The notes: generated from the sequence alone by a model not told the origin. Positions 41,966-50,677 are shown, counted from the stretch's first letter. The stretch: 64,000 bases of DNA from Sediminispirochaeta bajacaliforniensis DSM 16054 (GCF_000378205.1 NZ_KB899410.1:29095-93094); one strand, 5' to 3'. Numbers and translations are program-made.

Positions 41966-42035
41966 ATTGTCCTTACTTTGGAAACGTGTATAGAATGAAT
42001 AGGTAAAACACGCATCAAGGGGTAAGGAGCTATGT

Positions 42036-43184
42036 GTGAAATATTATAAAAGTGTTGTGCTTTTTCTTTTACTTCCCTTTTCCTTATATGCCCAGGAACA
42101 TTGGTTTATGGCCCAGACCGATCATGCCGAGATCCAATCGGTGACGGCGACGTCGGAGTTGGTGGAGGCCCAGTTCCAGGGGAAATACCTTTATCCCCCC
42201 ATTAATATTCTCGACGGGGATTTTTCCACCACCTGGTGCGAAGCCGATGCCGGAGGGCCGGGAATAGGGGAGGCCGTTACCGTTGAATTCGCTCAGCCGG
42301 TTTCCTTTGACGAGATTCAGATCGTCAATGGCTTTGCAAGCGGTAACGACTATTACCACAAGAATAATCGGGTCGCGGAACTGAAGCTGACCCAGGTCGC
42401 CGGAGAGCACTTTCAGCAGAAAAGCTATACCCTGAAGGATGATACGGAGGGATGGCAGGCCATCTCGTTTGGACTTCCCCAGACGGCCCAAACCATCACC
42501 CTTGAGATTGAGAAGGTATACAAAGGAAGTAAATACGACGACACCTGTCTGTCTGATATGCGCCTTTTGTATAAAGGAAAACCTATTCCTTTTACGAACC
42601 TTGCGGCCATACGGGCCGTTCAGGAAGAGAATTCGCGCCTGATGCTTCAGGAGGACAGCGAAAACTTCAAGGAGCATTTTGCGGCCCTCTATAAGCGGTC
42701 CGAAGACGGCAACAGTGACGATACCCTTTATATCGTTAACGATTCCGGCTACGGCTATATCATCAAAAATCTGATGGGATCCGATGGGCAAGGCAGAATG
42801 ACGAAGGTTTCCTATGAGCAGCCCATGCCTCAGAAACGAGTGGATGCATATCTCCGAAATAAAGAAAAAGAAGATGATTTCTACTTTGAAGATTCTGATT
42901 ACGAGGATCGGCTCCTTGTTTTTGAAGGCGATGTAAAAGGCTACGATCCGGATAATTACGATTATTTTATTCATGAAAGGTTTTCCTATGACCGCTATCC
43001 TCCCTCCTATACCCTTGCGAATTTCAGGATCATCAAGGACGAACAAATCGACTATGTAACGGTAAGGACGGTGATTCCCATCAAGCTCGACGGAACTGCG
43101 GGGTTGTACGTAAACGGAGAGTATTATCGGGTTGTGGATCCTGATCGGATCATGCTGTATACATTTGTTGATGAGTGGCCGTAA
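42036..43184 (+). CDS. Exported discoidin-like (NADase-type glycan-binding) protein
   Basis: A 382-aa protein. A GTG start follows AAGGAG and gives a signal peptide ending SLYA. Residues about 35-190 fit the F5/8C-like glycan-binding domain: SELVEAQFQGKYLYPPINILDGDFSTTWCEA, then IQIVNGFASGNDYYHKNNR and LSDMRLLYKGKPI. This domain occurs in secreted and surface proteins of many bacteria. The remaining 190 residues are acidic and unassigned. It opens a four-gene operon with VanW, a GNAT and a polytopic membrane protein, so a cell-envelope glycan role is likely. Confidence 0.75.
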   Translation: MKYYKSVVLFLLLPFSLYAQEHWFMAQTDHAEIQSVTATSELVEAQFQGKYLYPPINILDGDFSTTWCEADAGGPGIGEAVTVEFAQPVSFDEIQIVNGFASGNDYYHKNNRVAELKLTQVAGEHFQQKSYTLKDDTEGWQAISFGLPQTAQTITLEIEKVYKGSKYDDTCLSDMRLLYKGKPIPFTNLAAIRAVQEENSRLMLQEDSENFKEHFAALYKRSEDGNSDDTLYIVNDSGYGYIIKNLMGSDGQGRMTKVSYEQPMPQKRVDAYLRNKEKEDDFYFEDSDYEDRLLVFEGDVKGYDPDNYDYFIHERFSYDRYPPSYTLANFRIIKDEQIDYVTVRTVIPIKLDGTAGLYVNGEYYRVVDPDRIMLYTFVDEWP

Positions 43185-43196
43185 TAGTGTGTCTTG

Positions 43197-44054
43197 ATGC
43201 TGAATAGAAGAAAGCATAGGTATTATGTTCCGGCCAAGCACAGATCTCCTCTTCGTATTTTCATCGGCAGGATTGTGTATACGCTTCTCCGCTATGTGCT
43301 TTGGATACGCTTTGCAGGCCGCTTCGTTTCCTCTCCCCGAAAAAGGAGAAAGGGTACCGGAAAATTCGGCTTTCTCTGTATCGAACATAAGACACCTCTG
43401 TTTCGGCATCTGAGCGGAAGCAATAAGGAGCTTGAACGAAACAAGGTGCACAACCTCTCCCTTGCCGTTCGTCGTCTCGACGGAGTCGTGATAGAGCCGG
43501 GAGAGGTCTTCTCCTATTGGCGGCTCATCGGTCCGCCCTCCCATTGGCGGGGATTCAGGAAGGGGATGGTTCTGGTCAACGGACATCCCATGGCCCATAT
43601 CGGCGGAGGGCTCTGCCAGCTTTCCAATTTGATATACTGGATGACGATTCATACTCCCCTAACGGTAATCGAGCGTTTTCGCCACAGCTACGATGTGTTC
43701 CCCGATTCGAACCGCACCCAGCCCTTCGGATCGGGAGCCACTTGTGTGTATAACTATCGTGATCTCCAGATTCGCAACGACGATGCCGTGGCCTACCGCC
43801 TATACCTCTGGCTGGATGATGAGTTCTTGCATGGAAGCTGGAATGCTCCCTGCCCCGTTGATCTTCGCTACGAGGTGTACGAGCAAAAGCACTGGATAAG
43901 CCAGGAGGCCGCAGGGGTGTACCTGCGCCACAATATTCTCAGGCGCAGGGTGCTGCGTGACGGACAAGAGATTGATGACCAGTACGTGGCGGAAAATCAC
44001 GCCCTCATGATGTACGCTCCTCTTCTGGATACTCTTCGGAGGGATGCCGAGTGA
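43197..44054 (+). CDS. VanW-family protein
   Basis: A 285-aa protein with an N-terminal hydrophobic segment (IFIGRIVYTLLRYVLWIRF). The VanW core is clear: HNLSLAVRRLDGVVIEPGEVFSYWRLIGP, then GMVLVNGHPMAHIGGGLCQLSNLIYWM, and PFGSGATCVYNYRDL. The family is found in vancomycin-resistance clusters and as stand-alone envelope proteins, where the function is unknown. ATG 43197 is preceded by a TTG in frame. The stop overlaps the next start (GTGA). Confidence 0.92.
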   Translation: MLNRRKHRYYVPAKHRSPLRIFIGRIVYTLLRYVLWIRFAGRFVSSPRKRRKGTGKFGFLCIEHKTPLFRHLSGSNKELERNKVHNLSLAVRRLDGVVIEPGEVFSYWRLIGPPSHWRGFRKGMVLVNGHPMAHIGGGLCQLSNLIYWMTIHTPLTVIERFRHSYDVFPDSNRTQPFGSGATCVYNYRDLQIRNDDAVAYRLYLWLDDEFLHGSWNAPCPVDLRYEVYEQKHWISQEAAGVYLRHNILRRRVLRDGQEIDDQYVAENHALMMYAPLLDTLRRDAE

Positions 44055-44536
44055 TACGCAGCTATAGGGCCGAGGATCTTGCTTCAGTGCTGGACCTTTG
44101 GGGCGAATTCGATCGCTTTCATGTTGCATCCGACCCTTCCCGTTTCAGGATTCCCGGTGATGATGAACGTCTTGCAAGACATCTTCACTATACCGCCGAT
44201 GCCGAATCCTTTCTTCTTGTGGCCGATGTGGGGAGCGTACTCTCCGGCTTTATCGCCGGCACATTCCGCAAGACCCCGGCCGTTGCGCTTCTTCGGGACG
44301 CCTCTATTCAGGAACTACATGCCATCTTCGTTTTGCCGGATACCAGGACGGAGTCTGTCGGATCGGAGTTGGTCCGGACCGCACTTGCGCTTGGACGTAC
44401 GCGAAGGGCTCGGGAAGCAGTGTGTCATATTTGGTCCTTCAATGATCCTGCTGCGGCTATGGTCAGGAAACTCGGATTTTACAGGCAAAGCTCCAAGTTT
44501 GCATTCATATTTTCCGATTCTGAGGAAGGTCGGTGA
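44051..44536 (+). CDS. GNAT-family acetyltransferase
   Basis: A 161-aa complete GNAT. The acetyl-CoA motif is in ELHAIFVLPDTRTESVGSELVRTALALGRT, with the R/Q-x-x-G-x-G loop changed to RTESVGSE. The C-terminal HIWSFNDPAAAMVRKLGFYRQ is normal. GTG start overlaps the VanW stop. It may acetylate a glycan or peptide in the envelope pathway of this operon. Confidence 0.82.
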   Translation: MIRSYRAEDLASVLDLWGEFDRFHVASDPSRFRIPGDDERLARHLHYTADAESFLLVADVGSVLSGFIAGTFRKTPAVALLRDASIQELHAIFVLPDTRTESVGSELVRTALALGRTRRAREAVCHIWSFNDPAAAMVRKLGFYRQSSKFAFIFSDSEEGR

Positions 44537-45972
44537 AGCTTCTATCGGACCGTGGGAGGACGGTCGATACAATACTTCTGCTGCTTTTGTCTCTGCTCCT
44601 TTTCTCTTCGCGTCTCATTATGTTGAGCAAAAGCCCGGAACCTTGCGGCCTCGACGGTTATTTTTATGCCATGGAGGCCCGCTCCTTCATGGAGCGGGGA
44701 CATCTGGAGAATTTCAGCCTGGCTCCGTTCTATTATGTGAGTGGCCTTTTGGGGCTTCTTTCCGGCTCTCCTATCCTCGGCGTGAAGATTGCCTCGGCCC
44801 TATGTTCGGCGCTGATTCCTGTCGCTCTTTTTTTACTTCTCAACAGGCTGTTTTCCAATCAGAGGCGTTTCGCTCTTCTCGCCTCACTCCTCGCATCCGC
44901 CTCACCTTCACTGGCATTGATGGCGGTGAACTATCTGAACAATCTTTTGGGGCTTGTCTTTTTTCTCTTCTTTTGCTTATGCATCGTCTCTTTTCTGGAT
45001 GCTCCGGCGATTTTGTCCGGAGCCGGTACGATTCTCTGTGCCGTAGGGGCCGTCCTTAGCCATCCCGTTACGGCGGTCTATCTGTTTGTCCTTTCCCTCC
45101 TTTTCCTCTGCTCCCGCCTCTCCCGAAGACTGCAAATCTTCCTGCTTTTCATTGCCGGAGTAGTGGCTATCCTGGCCCTTTTATTCAAAGGCGATTACCT
45201 TAGATTTCGAGCCGGCTTCTCCCTCCTGCCGGGGCTGCCACTTTTATCTCCTTTTTTTAGAAAACACCTTCCCGTTTCCGTTTGCCTTGAGATGAGCCTT
45301 CTCTTTCTATTGGTATACCTATTCGCTTTCTGGTATATCATCAAAAAAAGAGCGTTTTCCTTGCTTTTCCTGGGAATTCCAGTGCTCTATTTTCCTTTTT
45401 GGCGACTTGATAGTTTGGATTTGGGCTATCGCCTTTTCCTATCGGCCACACCCTGCGGGATCGCTCTTACATGCTTTTTTGCCGCCGAACTTTTTCCCAA
45501 GCGCCTGGAGGGGAAATCTTGGCTGCGGTTCCTCTTGGTCGACGTCGGAGTTTTTCTGACGTTTGCAACGATAACGGTCTACAAACCTGAACAGGATCCG
45601 CCGTATGGTCTTTATCGAAGGGTGGTTGCCTCGGTGGATCTTCCCGACGATAGCCTGCTCATCGCGCACCAGGGGCTGAACCACGTCTATACCTTTTATA
45701 AGGACTTTCGTGATGCCCTTAACTATGAACCCGATTTTCCTGTTCCCGAAGGGAAATTGTGGCGGATTGCTTACGAAGCGCCGGAATCTGTTATCAAACG
45801 GCGTTATCCTGCTGCCGTCGAAACCGGAGAAATTCGTAGCCTTGGGTATGGCTATCTTTTGATCCGGGAAAAGCTATGGCAGGATTATTTGGCCTGGGAA
45901 GATGAACCGATCAGCAGGAATTTGAAAAACTGGTATAATCCTCATTCAAGCCGACCAAGGTTTGTCAGGTAG
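44533..45972 (+). CDS. Polytopic membrane protein, GT-C glycosyltransferase-like
   Basis: A 479-aa protein with about ten membrane segments spread to residue 350 and a short soluble tail. The first loop contains GLDGYFYAMEARSFMERGHL, with an Asp at the position where GT-C enzymes keep a catalytic acid, and SHPVTAVYLF resembles the GT39/GT83 layout. The C-terminal DDSLLIAHQGLNHVYTFYKDF may be the extracytoplasmic part. No lipid-linked sugar substrate can be named. GTG start overlaps the GNAT stop by 4 bases; it ends the operon. Confidence 0.6.
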   Translation: MKLLSDRGRTVDTILLLLLSLLLFSSRLIMLSKSPEPCGLDGYFYAMEARSFMERGHLENFSLAPFYYVSGLLGLLSGSPILGVKIASALCSALIPVALFLLLNRLFSNQRRFALLASLLASASPSLALMAVNYLNNLLGLVFFLFFCLCIVSFLDAPAILSGAGTILCAVGAVLSHPVTAVYLFVLSLLFLCSRLSRRLQIFLLFIAGVVAILALLFKGDYLRFRAGFSLLPGLPLLSPFFRKHLPVSVCLEMSLLFLLVYLFAFWYIIKKRAFSLLFLGIPVLYFPFWRLDSLDLGYRLFLSATPCGIALTCFFAAELFPKRLEGKSWLRFLLVDVGVFLTFATITVYKPEQDPPYGLYRRVVASVDLPDDSLLIAHQGLNHVYTFYKDFRDALNYEPDFPVPEGKLWRIAYEAPESVIKRRYPAAVETGEIRSLGYGYLLIREKLWQDYLAWEDEPISRNLKNWYNPHSSRPRFVR

Positions 45973-45973
45973 C

Positions 45974-45994
45974 TACTGTCCAGAATCGTGGTGG
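45974..45994 (+). repeat. Solo end of a MITE-like element
   Basis: TA followed by CTGTCCAGAATCGTGGTGG matches the left end of the element at 28087 at 16 of 18 bases in the core (TGTCC.GAATC.TGGTGG), and it also begins with TA. No inverted partner is seen in the next 600 bases, so it is a relic or coincidence of one end. Confidence 0.4.
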
Positions 45995-46029
45995 GAAATG
46001 AATAAAATCTCCTTTTCTTGTAGTTACTT

Positions 46030-46512
46030 TTAGACCTTTCTATTGATGTACTCGGAGTAATCCTTGAGCCGGGGAACATATTCACTTTCGAATAGGCTGG
46101 ATGAGATCATATAGTCGGCAGTCGAGCGGTTATTGGCCAGAGGGACATTGTACAAAACGGCAATCCGGGTAAGGGCCTTTACATCCACATCATGGGGTTG
46201 AGGCTCCATGGGGTCCCACAAAAAGATCATCATATCGATTCCTCCCTCTGCTATAAGGGCTCCCAGCTGCTGATCCCCTCCCAATGGGCCCGATTTAAGT
46301 TTTTTAAGGTCCAAATCGCTTTTGGTGTATTTTTTCCCATCTTTTTGATTTTCAATCTTGGAAAGAAAAGCTTTTTCCACCAAGGTGCCTGTTGTTCCGG
46401 TACAGTAGAGACGATGGGGAATTAAAGACTCCCAATTATATTCAACCCACTCAATGAGGTTTTTTTTCCGATTGTCATGTGCCACTAAGGCTATTTGTTT
46501 TCTCTTTTTCAT
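46030..46512 (-). CDS. mgsA: Methylglyoxal synthase
   Basis: A 160-aa enzyme converting dihydroxyacetone phosphate to methylglyoxal and phosphate. The phosphate-binding and catalytic elements are present: LVAHD (H12), TGTTG (39-43), GPLGGDQQ with catalytic D80, and WDPMEPQPHDVDVKAL with H107. The loop at 52-73 is longer than in E. coli MgsA (a basic insertion rich in Lys). The enzyme gives a bypass of lower glycolysis under phosphate limitation. There is no ribosome-binding site; a promoter sits 6 bases before ATG. Confidence 0.93.
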   Translation of the reverse strand: MKKRKQIALVAHDNRKKNLIEWVEYNWESLIPHRLYCTGTTGTLVEKAFLSKIENQKDGKKYTKSDLDLKKLKSGPLGGDQQLGALIAEGGIDMMIFLWDPMEPQPHDVDVKALTRIAVLYNVPLANNRSTADYMISSSLFESEYVPRLKDYSEYINRKV

Positions 46513-46518
46513 GGGGTC

Positions 46519-46547
46519 AATATACGTAGATTTTCTCTTTTAGGCAA
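46519..46547 (-). promoter_or_regulatory. Promoter predicting a leaderless mgsA transcript
   Basis: On the minus strand TTGCCT (46547-46542), 17 bases, TATATT (46524-46519), then exactly 6 bases to ATG 46512. The predicted transcription start is the A of the start codon or next to it. Confidence 0.55.
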
Positions 46548-46589
46548 TCAGAACGAGTAATGCTGCTTTTTGATTCGTGTAGTAAAAGG

Positions 46590-46620
46590 TTAACGGATGG
46601 AGATGATTATGTGGTATACT
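46590..46620 (+). promoter_or_regulatory. Extended -10 promoter of the 169-aa envelope protein
   Basis: TGGTATACT (46612-46620) is an extended -10; TTAACG (46590-46595) is a distant -35 (19-base spacer). The leader would be about 35 bases with GGAAGGAGG. Confidence 0.45.
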
Positions 46621-46661
46621 TTTTAACACCAGCAAACATATTGGGAAGGAGGCTTTACGTT

Positions 46662-47171
46662 ATGAAAAAGGTATGTTTTTTTTTCACAATGGTTTTTTTC
46701 CTTTCTTCGTTTTCTGCTGCGGCTCATGCCGATCCTATTCGTTCCGGTCTTGGTGTTCAACTTTCGAGCGATGGGACCGCTGCATTGGTGCTCCATGCAT
46801 CGAACATTGAAGCGGGGATTAAGGCTCAAGCGTTTCTCTACGATTATGCTAGCGAAACCGCCAGCTATCCCAACCTATTAGTCGTTGGGATGCATGTGGC
46901 ATACCTATTCTCTTCTGCCCAGGCTGATTCCGAGTTCGGTATAGGCATTGAGGCCCACACTGGTATTGGTTTGGAAGACCTAGAGTATGACGAATATATC
47001 GATCTGGGACTTCGCCTTTCGATTAACCAGCCGATATCCAGGCGCCTCTATATTTCAGGAATTCTCTATCCGTTTTTTATGGAGACGCGTGATGAGTCCG
47101 ATGTTGATGACGATTGGGAGATGACAGTAACGCTTCCAAAAGCAAGCGTCGCCTTTACGCTTATCTTCTGA
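46662..47171 (+). CDS. Small outer-membrane-type protein of unknown function
   Basis: A 169-aa exported protein. ATG 46662 follows GGAAGGAGG and gives a signal peptide ending AAHA; the upstream open frame has no such site. The mature part alternates strands with turns (GVQLSSDGTAALVLHASNIEAGIKAQAF) and ends AFTLIF with terminal Phe, so it is a small beta-barrel candidate. No family recognised. Neighbours are mgsA (divergent) and the NarL-type kinase downstream. Confidence 0.65.
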   Translation: MKKVCFFFTMVFFLSSFSAAAHADPIRSGLGVQLSSDGTAALVLHASNIEAGIKAQAFLYDYASETASYPNLLVVGMHVAYLFSSAQADSEFGIGIEAHTGIGLEDLEYDEYIDLGLRLSINQPISRRLYISGILYPFFMETRDESDVDDDWEMTVTLPKASVAFTLIF

Positions 47172-47270
47172 TCGAAACCTGAAGCAGGATTTCTCGAAAA
47201 CTCTTTCTCACCATTTCCTTGATGATTTTCTATTCAGCCATGTGTTTTGTTGGTACAATGTTTTGCATAC

Positions 47271-48512
47271 ATGGGAAATAGACCGTATCACATAATACTT
47301 CTTCAATTTCTCATACACCTTTTTGTACTGCTGTTATTCTTTACTGCACAGAATCTTCCTGATTTCCCAATTCAATGGGTCGTTCAATTTGCGGGACTCC
47401 TTTGCCTTTCTCTTATGTTCAGTATAGCTGCCTTGTTTTTTCAGAACGCTGTGCTACATAGTCTGATTCTTTTTCTTCGGACGATGATCTTCCTGCTGTT
47501 GGGGTTTCCCCTTGGAACCAATATTTCTATAGAAACGGTATTGCTGGTGTCTATTCTCTTCGACATGCATATGTACTTACCTGGTTCTGTTGCTTTTGTT
47601 TTGTCGATATTGATCATCTTGCTGGCATGGAGCTTTCAAAGGTCATGTCTGATCTGGGATATGGAACAAAGCAGCCCCCCCATGAGTAACCGGTTACTTT
47701 TTCTTGTATTCGGTCTTGCCGTTGATGCATGTCTTTTTGTCTTAAGCATGTATACCCGTAAGCTGGCCAAAACTCGAAATATACTGGAACATTATGAAAT
47801 ATCGATCTCAAATCTGATGGAAGCCAATTTGCGATTGCAAAATAGCATAGTGACCGAAATTACTCAGGCAACCAATAATGAACGGAAGAGAATAGCACAG
47901 GACCTTCATGATATAATCGGTCATTCGATGGTGAATATCATGATGATTACCGATTCCATAAAGGACAGACTCGACGATAGAGAAGGGATAAAGGCATATT
48001 GCGATGTCATTCATCAGCAGGCATCGGGAGCCTTAAGCGAAACGGAAAATTCGATGCGCAGGTTAAGAAATCAGTATGATAAGCGTAAGTATGATAGTGT
48101 CGCCATAAAAAAACTGACTTCGATCTTTGAAAAAGCCACCGGTGTTGAAGTTTTATTGGAGTTTCGGAATGCACCGACCACCTTTGGTGAGAAAATCGAC
48201 CGAATTGTGTACCGTTGTATCCAAGAGGGCCTCACAAATGCCTTTCGTCATGGTAGAGCAAATCGTATCACCATTCTCTACTGGAAACATGAAACCGGCG
48301 AAATGGAGATTACGATAAAAGATAACGGTAAAGGTGTGAAAAATCTTAATGAGGGTATCGGCATATGGGGAATGCGTGAGAGACTTTCCGGAATAGGAGG
48401 AAGTATCACGGTAAATCCTTCCGAATTCGGATTTTTCTTAACCCTTACCTTTCCGTTTTGCACCGTTTCAGACCAGGAGGTTGTATCCGATGATAGAGTT
48501 GGTTATTGCTGA
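47271..48512 (+). CDS. NarL-type sensor histidine kinase (HisKA_3)
   Basis: A 413-aa kinase with five or so membrane segments in the first 160 residues and no large periplasmic domain. The dimerisation and phosphotransfer helix has RKRIAQDLHDIIGHSMVNIM (His213). ATPase domain: CIQEGLTNAFRHGRANRI, DNGKGV, and GIWGMRERLSGIGG. The stimulus is probably detected in the membrane. TACAAT lies 11 bases before ATG 47271, and no Shine-Dalgarno sequence is present. The stop overlaps the start region of the regulator gene, with its AGGAGG inside. Confidence 0.9.
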   Translation: MGNRPYHIILLQFLIHLFVLLLFFTAQNLPDFPIQWVVQFAGLLCLSLMFSIAALFFQNAVLHSLILFLRTMIFLLLGFPLGTNISIETVLLVSILFDMHMYLPGSVAFVLSILIILLAWSFQRSCLIWDMEQSSPPMSNRLLFLVFGLAVDACLFVLSMYTRKLAKTRNILEHYEISISNLMEANLRLQNSIVTEITQATNNERKRIAQDLHDIIGHSMVNIMMITDSIKDRLDDREGIKAYCDVIHQQASGALSETENSMRRLRNQYDKRKYDSVAIKKLTSIFEKATGVEVLLEFRNAPTTFGEKIDRIVYRCIQEGLTNAFRHGRANRITILYWKHETGEMEITIKDNGKGVKNLNEGIGIWGMRERLSGIGGSITVNPSEFGFFLTLTFPFCTVSDQEVVSDDRVGYC

Positions 48513-49149
48513 TGATCAGGTACTCTTTGTGGATACCTTGAAAAGTGTTATAGAACATCGCGCGAAGGATATTCATATCACGGGGGTTGCCTACGACGGA
48601 AAAACGGCATTGCAGATCATTGAACAAACAAATCCCGATGTGGCGCTCTTAGATGTAAAAATGCCCTATATAAATGGTCTGGAACTTTCGCAAAAGCTTT
48701 ACATGATTCGTCCTGGGGTTAAGGTGATAATTCTTACCACCTTTCCCGATGATGAATTTGTCGAACAAGCCTTGCAGCACGGCGCTGCGGGGTATCTGCT
48801 AAAGAACATGCTTTCGGATGATCTTATTAATTCCATTAGAATGGTCCATTCTGGAAATATCTTGATATCAGAAAAGGTCGGTTCGGTGTTGCAGCAACGA
48901 GATCATAACGATTGCACCAGGGAGAAGAACGAATCCTTTACCAAAACCCGCCGGGAACTCTTGCGCCAGTTAAGTAGAAGGGAACGGGAGGTGTACGGAT
49001 TGATGCTTCAGGGATACAGTAACGACGAAATTGCTGAGATGTTGTTTATTGCCACGCAAACGGTAAAAAATCATATCCGCTCGATATATTCAAAAAGTGG
49101 CTTTCATAATCGATCAGACATCATTCATTTGGATGATTCGGAACAGTAG
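48490..49149 (+). CDS. NarL/FixJ-family response regulator
   Basis: A 219-aa regulator: receiver with D8-D9 and the phosphorylation site D55 (ALLDVKMP), T and K in LTTF and LLKNM, then a LuxR-type HTH (about 152-210): LSRREREVYGLMLQGYSNDEIAEMLFIATQTVKNHIRSIYSK. It is paired with the kinase (overlapping genes). The next gene is a solute-binding protein 140 bases away whose upstream region has short inverted repeats that could be its target. Confidence 0.93.
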   Translation: MIELVIADDQVLFVDTLKSVIEHRAKDIHITGVAYDGKTALQIIEQTNPDVALLDVKMPYINGLELSQKLYMIRPGVKVIILTTFPDDEFVEQALQHGAAGYLLKNMLSDDLINSIRMVHSGNILISEKVGSVLQQRDHNDCTREKNESFTKTRRELLRQLSRREREVYGLMLQGYSNDEIAEMLFIATQTVKNHIRSIYSKSGFHNRSDIIHLDDSEQ

Positions 49150-49196
49150 GAAACATCAGACGCGCATATCTCCTATTTCTCTGGCAAAGCGGGCTC

Positions 49197-49232
49197 TTTA
49201 GTACTTTTTTAGTACCCCAATTGGTACTTTTA
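49197..49232 (+). promoter_or_regulatory. Repeated GTAC elements upstream of the third CUT1 importer
   Basis: TTTAGTAC occurs at 49197-49204 and 49208-49215, and the palindrome AGTACC-CCAATT-GGTACT spans 49211-49228. These short motifs resemble binding sites of NarL-type regulators in their size and arrangement; the linked response regulator would be the candidate. Part of the region could also act as a terminator. Confidence 0.35.
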
Positions 49233-49289
49233 GGCCTTTACCGCTGAGTCGACCATCCCTATTGTCATAATAATTAGGAGGTTTGAATC

Positions 49290-50582
49290 ATGAAAAAAAT
49301 CCAAGCATTTCTTGGTATGCTGGTGCTTTTATCAAGCACGTTGCCTATCTATGCAGGAGGTCGGCAGGAAGGCGAAGAGGGCATTACCATCTGGACAAAG
49401 TATAACGCGCTTAATCCAGAAAACATCCGTGATGAATGGCTGAAAAAAACATTGGAGGAGTATCAGGCGGAAACAGGAAAAGTAGTCGAGAATATTTTTG
49501 TCCCATACGACCAGATTAACAATAAGCTTAATGTCGCCGTAACGGCGGGCGGTCAAGTTCCGGAAATTTCATACGTGGACAGCCAACAGCAGGCCTTTTA
49601 CATCACCAACGACACCCTTATGGATCTTACCGATTATGTGAAGGATGCATCATGGTATAAAGATCTTAGTCCCCGAGCATTGGCTGCATGCACCGCACCG
49701 GACGGACGCATCTTGTGTGTCCCATTGAATATCGGCACGAGGGTAAGCTATGTCTGGGCAGATGCCTGGCCGAATGGGTTTCCGGGAACTACTACGGAGT
49801 TTCTAAAAGAAGCTGAAAGGATCAAGGCTGAAGGACACTATGCCATTACGTTTAAGGCCTCGGAGAAGTATGGAGCCGAAGGGCTCTACTATGGCCTAAT
49901 AAAAAGCTATGGGGGAAGGTACGGCGATGGAAAGGGACAGGCTGGCTGGGCCAGTCCCGAGACCGCAACTGCCGTGGAATTCCTTCGCACTCTTTTCAAA
50001 AACGGTTACGCACCCGAGATCGATCTTGCCCCGGGATTCGACAATGAAAGGCCTTTTATGCAGGGCGATGCGGTATCTTTCGCCGGCATTTCATGGTCCT
50101 ACGTATATATGAATCCCCTTACGGCACCGGATGGCACGATTTTTGATAATGGGGCCCAGTCCGTGGCAAAAGCGGTCGAGGCTGGCAAAATCATTGTTGC
50201 GCCTTATCTTTCGGCACCAAATGGAGAGCCTGTGGCGGCCATTACCTGTTCGGCACTTGCCATTCCTCAGGGAGCCGAGCATATAGCGGAAGCCAAGGCT
50301 TTTATCGATTGGCTCATGACTACCGAACGGAATGCTGAATGTGCCGAGGCCATTGGGGGCCTGCCTTCGCTTCGTCCTGCCATGGATACACCGACTTTTA
50401 AGAACGCCTACTGGCAGCAGGTTGCGAAGATCACGGAATCCTATGGGGCTCCCTATCCTGCGCTGGCAGAATATGATCGGGCTCTCACAAAGCTGGCTCA
50501 AACATTCGAGGCGCTCCTGGCCAATCCGAATTTGGATAGTATGGAAAGGCTTAAACAAGCCCAGGAAGAGGTAAACAGATAA
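49290..50582 (+). CDS. CUT1 ABC importer solute-binding protein
   Basis: A 430-aa solute-binding protein with a signal peptide ending PIYA and mature start GGRQEGEE, like the other two in the window. Blocks: ITIWTKYNALNPENIRDEWL, VPEISYVDSQQQAFYITND, and GDAVSFAGISWSYVYMNPL. RBS AGGAGG precedes the ATG by 8 bases. It opens an operon with two permeases, a pteridine-reductase-like SDR and an amidohydrolase; the ligand may therefore be a heterocyclic compound rather than a sugar, although the family is sugar-type. Confidence 0.9.
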   Translation: MKKIQAFLGMLVLLSSTLPIYAGGRQEGEEGITIWTKYNALNPENIRDEWLKKTLEEYQAETGKVVENIFVPYDQINNKLNVAVTAGGQVPEISYVDSQQQAFYITNDTLMDLTDYVKDASWYKDLSPRALAACTAPDGRILCVPLNIGTRVSYVWADAWPNGFPGTTTEFLKEAERIKAEGHYAITFKASEKYGAEGLYYGLIKSYGGRYGDGKGQAGWASPETATAVEFLRTLFKNGYAPEIDLAPGFDNERPFMQGDAVSFAGISWSYVYMNPLTAPDGTIFDNGAQSVAKAVEAGKIIVAPYLSAPNGEPVAAITCSALAIPQGAEHIAEAKAFIDWLMTTERNAECAEAIGGLPSLRPAMDTPTFKNAYWQQVAKITESYGAPYPALAEYDRALTKLAQTFEALLANPNLDSMERLKQAQEEVNR

Positions 50583-50591
50583 TGAGTGAAA

Positions 50592-50625
50592 GAGAAGGTG
50601 GTTCCCGCCGGAATTTCACCTTCTC
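50592..50625 (+). terminator. Hairpin between binding protein and permease
   Basis: GAGAAGGTG and CACCTTCTC form a 9-bp stem over a 16-base loop, followed by a pyrimidine-rich run. It is the third case in the window of a stem-loop between a binding-protein gene and its permeases. Confidence 0.55.
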
Positions 50626-50677
50626 CTCTCTCTTCTGACCTCTCCAAGTATCTTACAAATTTGAAAGGGACATTATA

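Noticed and set aside
42084..43652. Long antisense open frame (522 codons) opposite the discoidin and VanW genes
   Set aside because: The plus-strand genes have signal peptide, ribosome-binding site and family motifs. The antisense frame has no recognisable domain.
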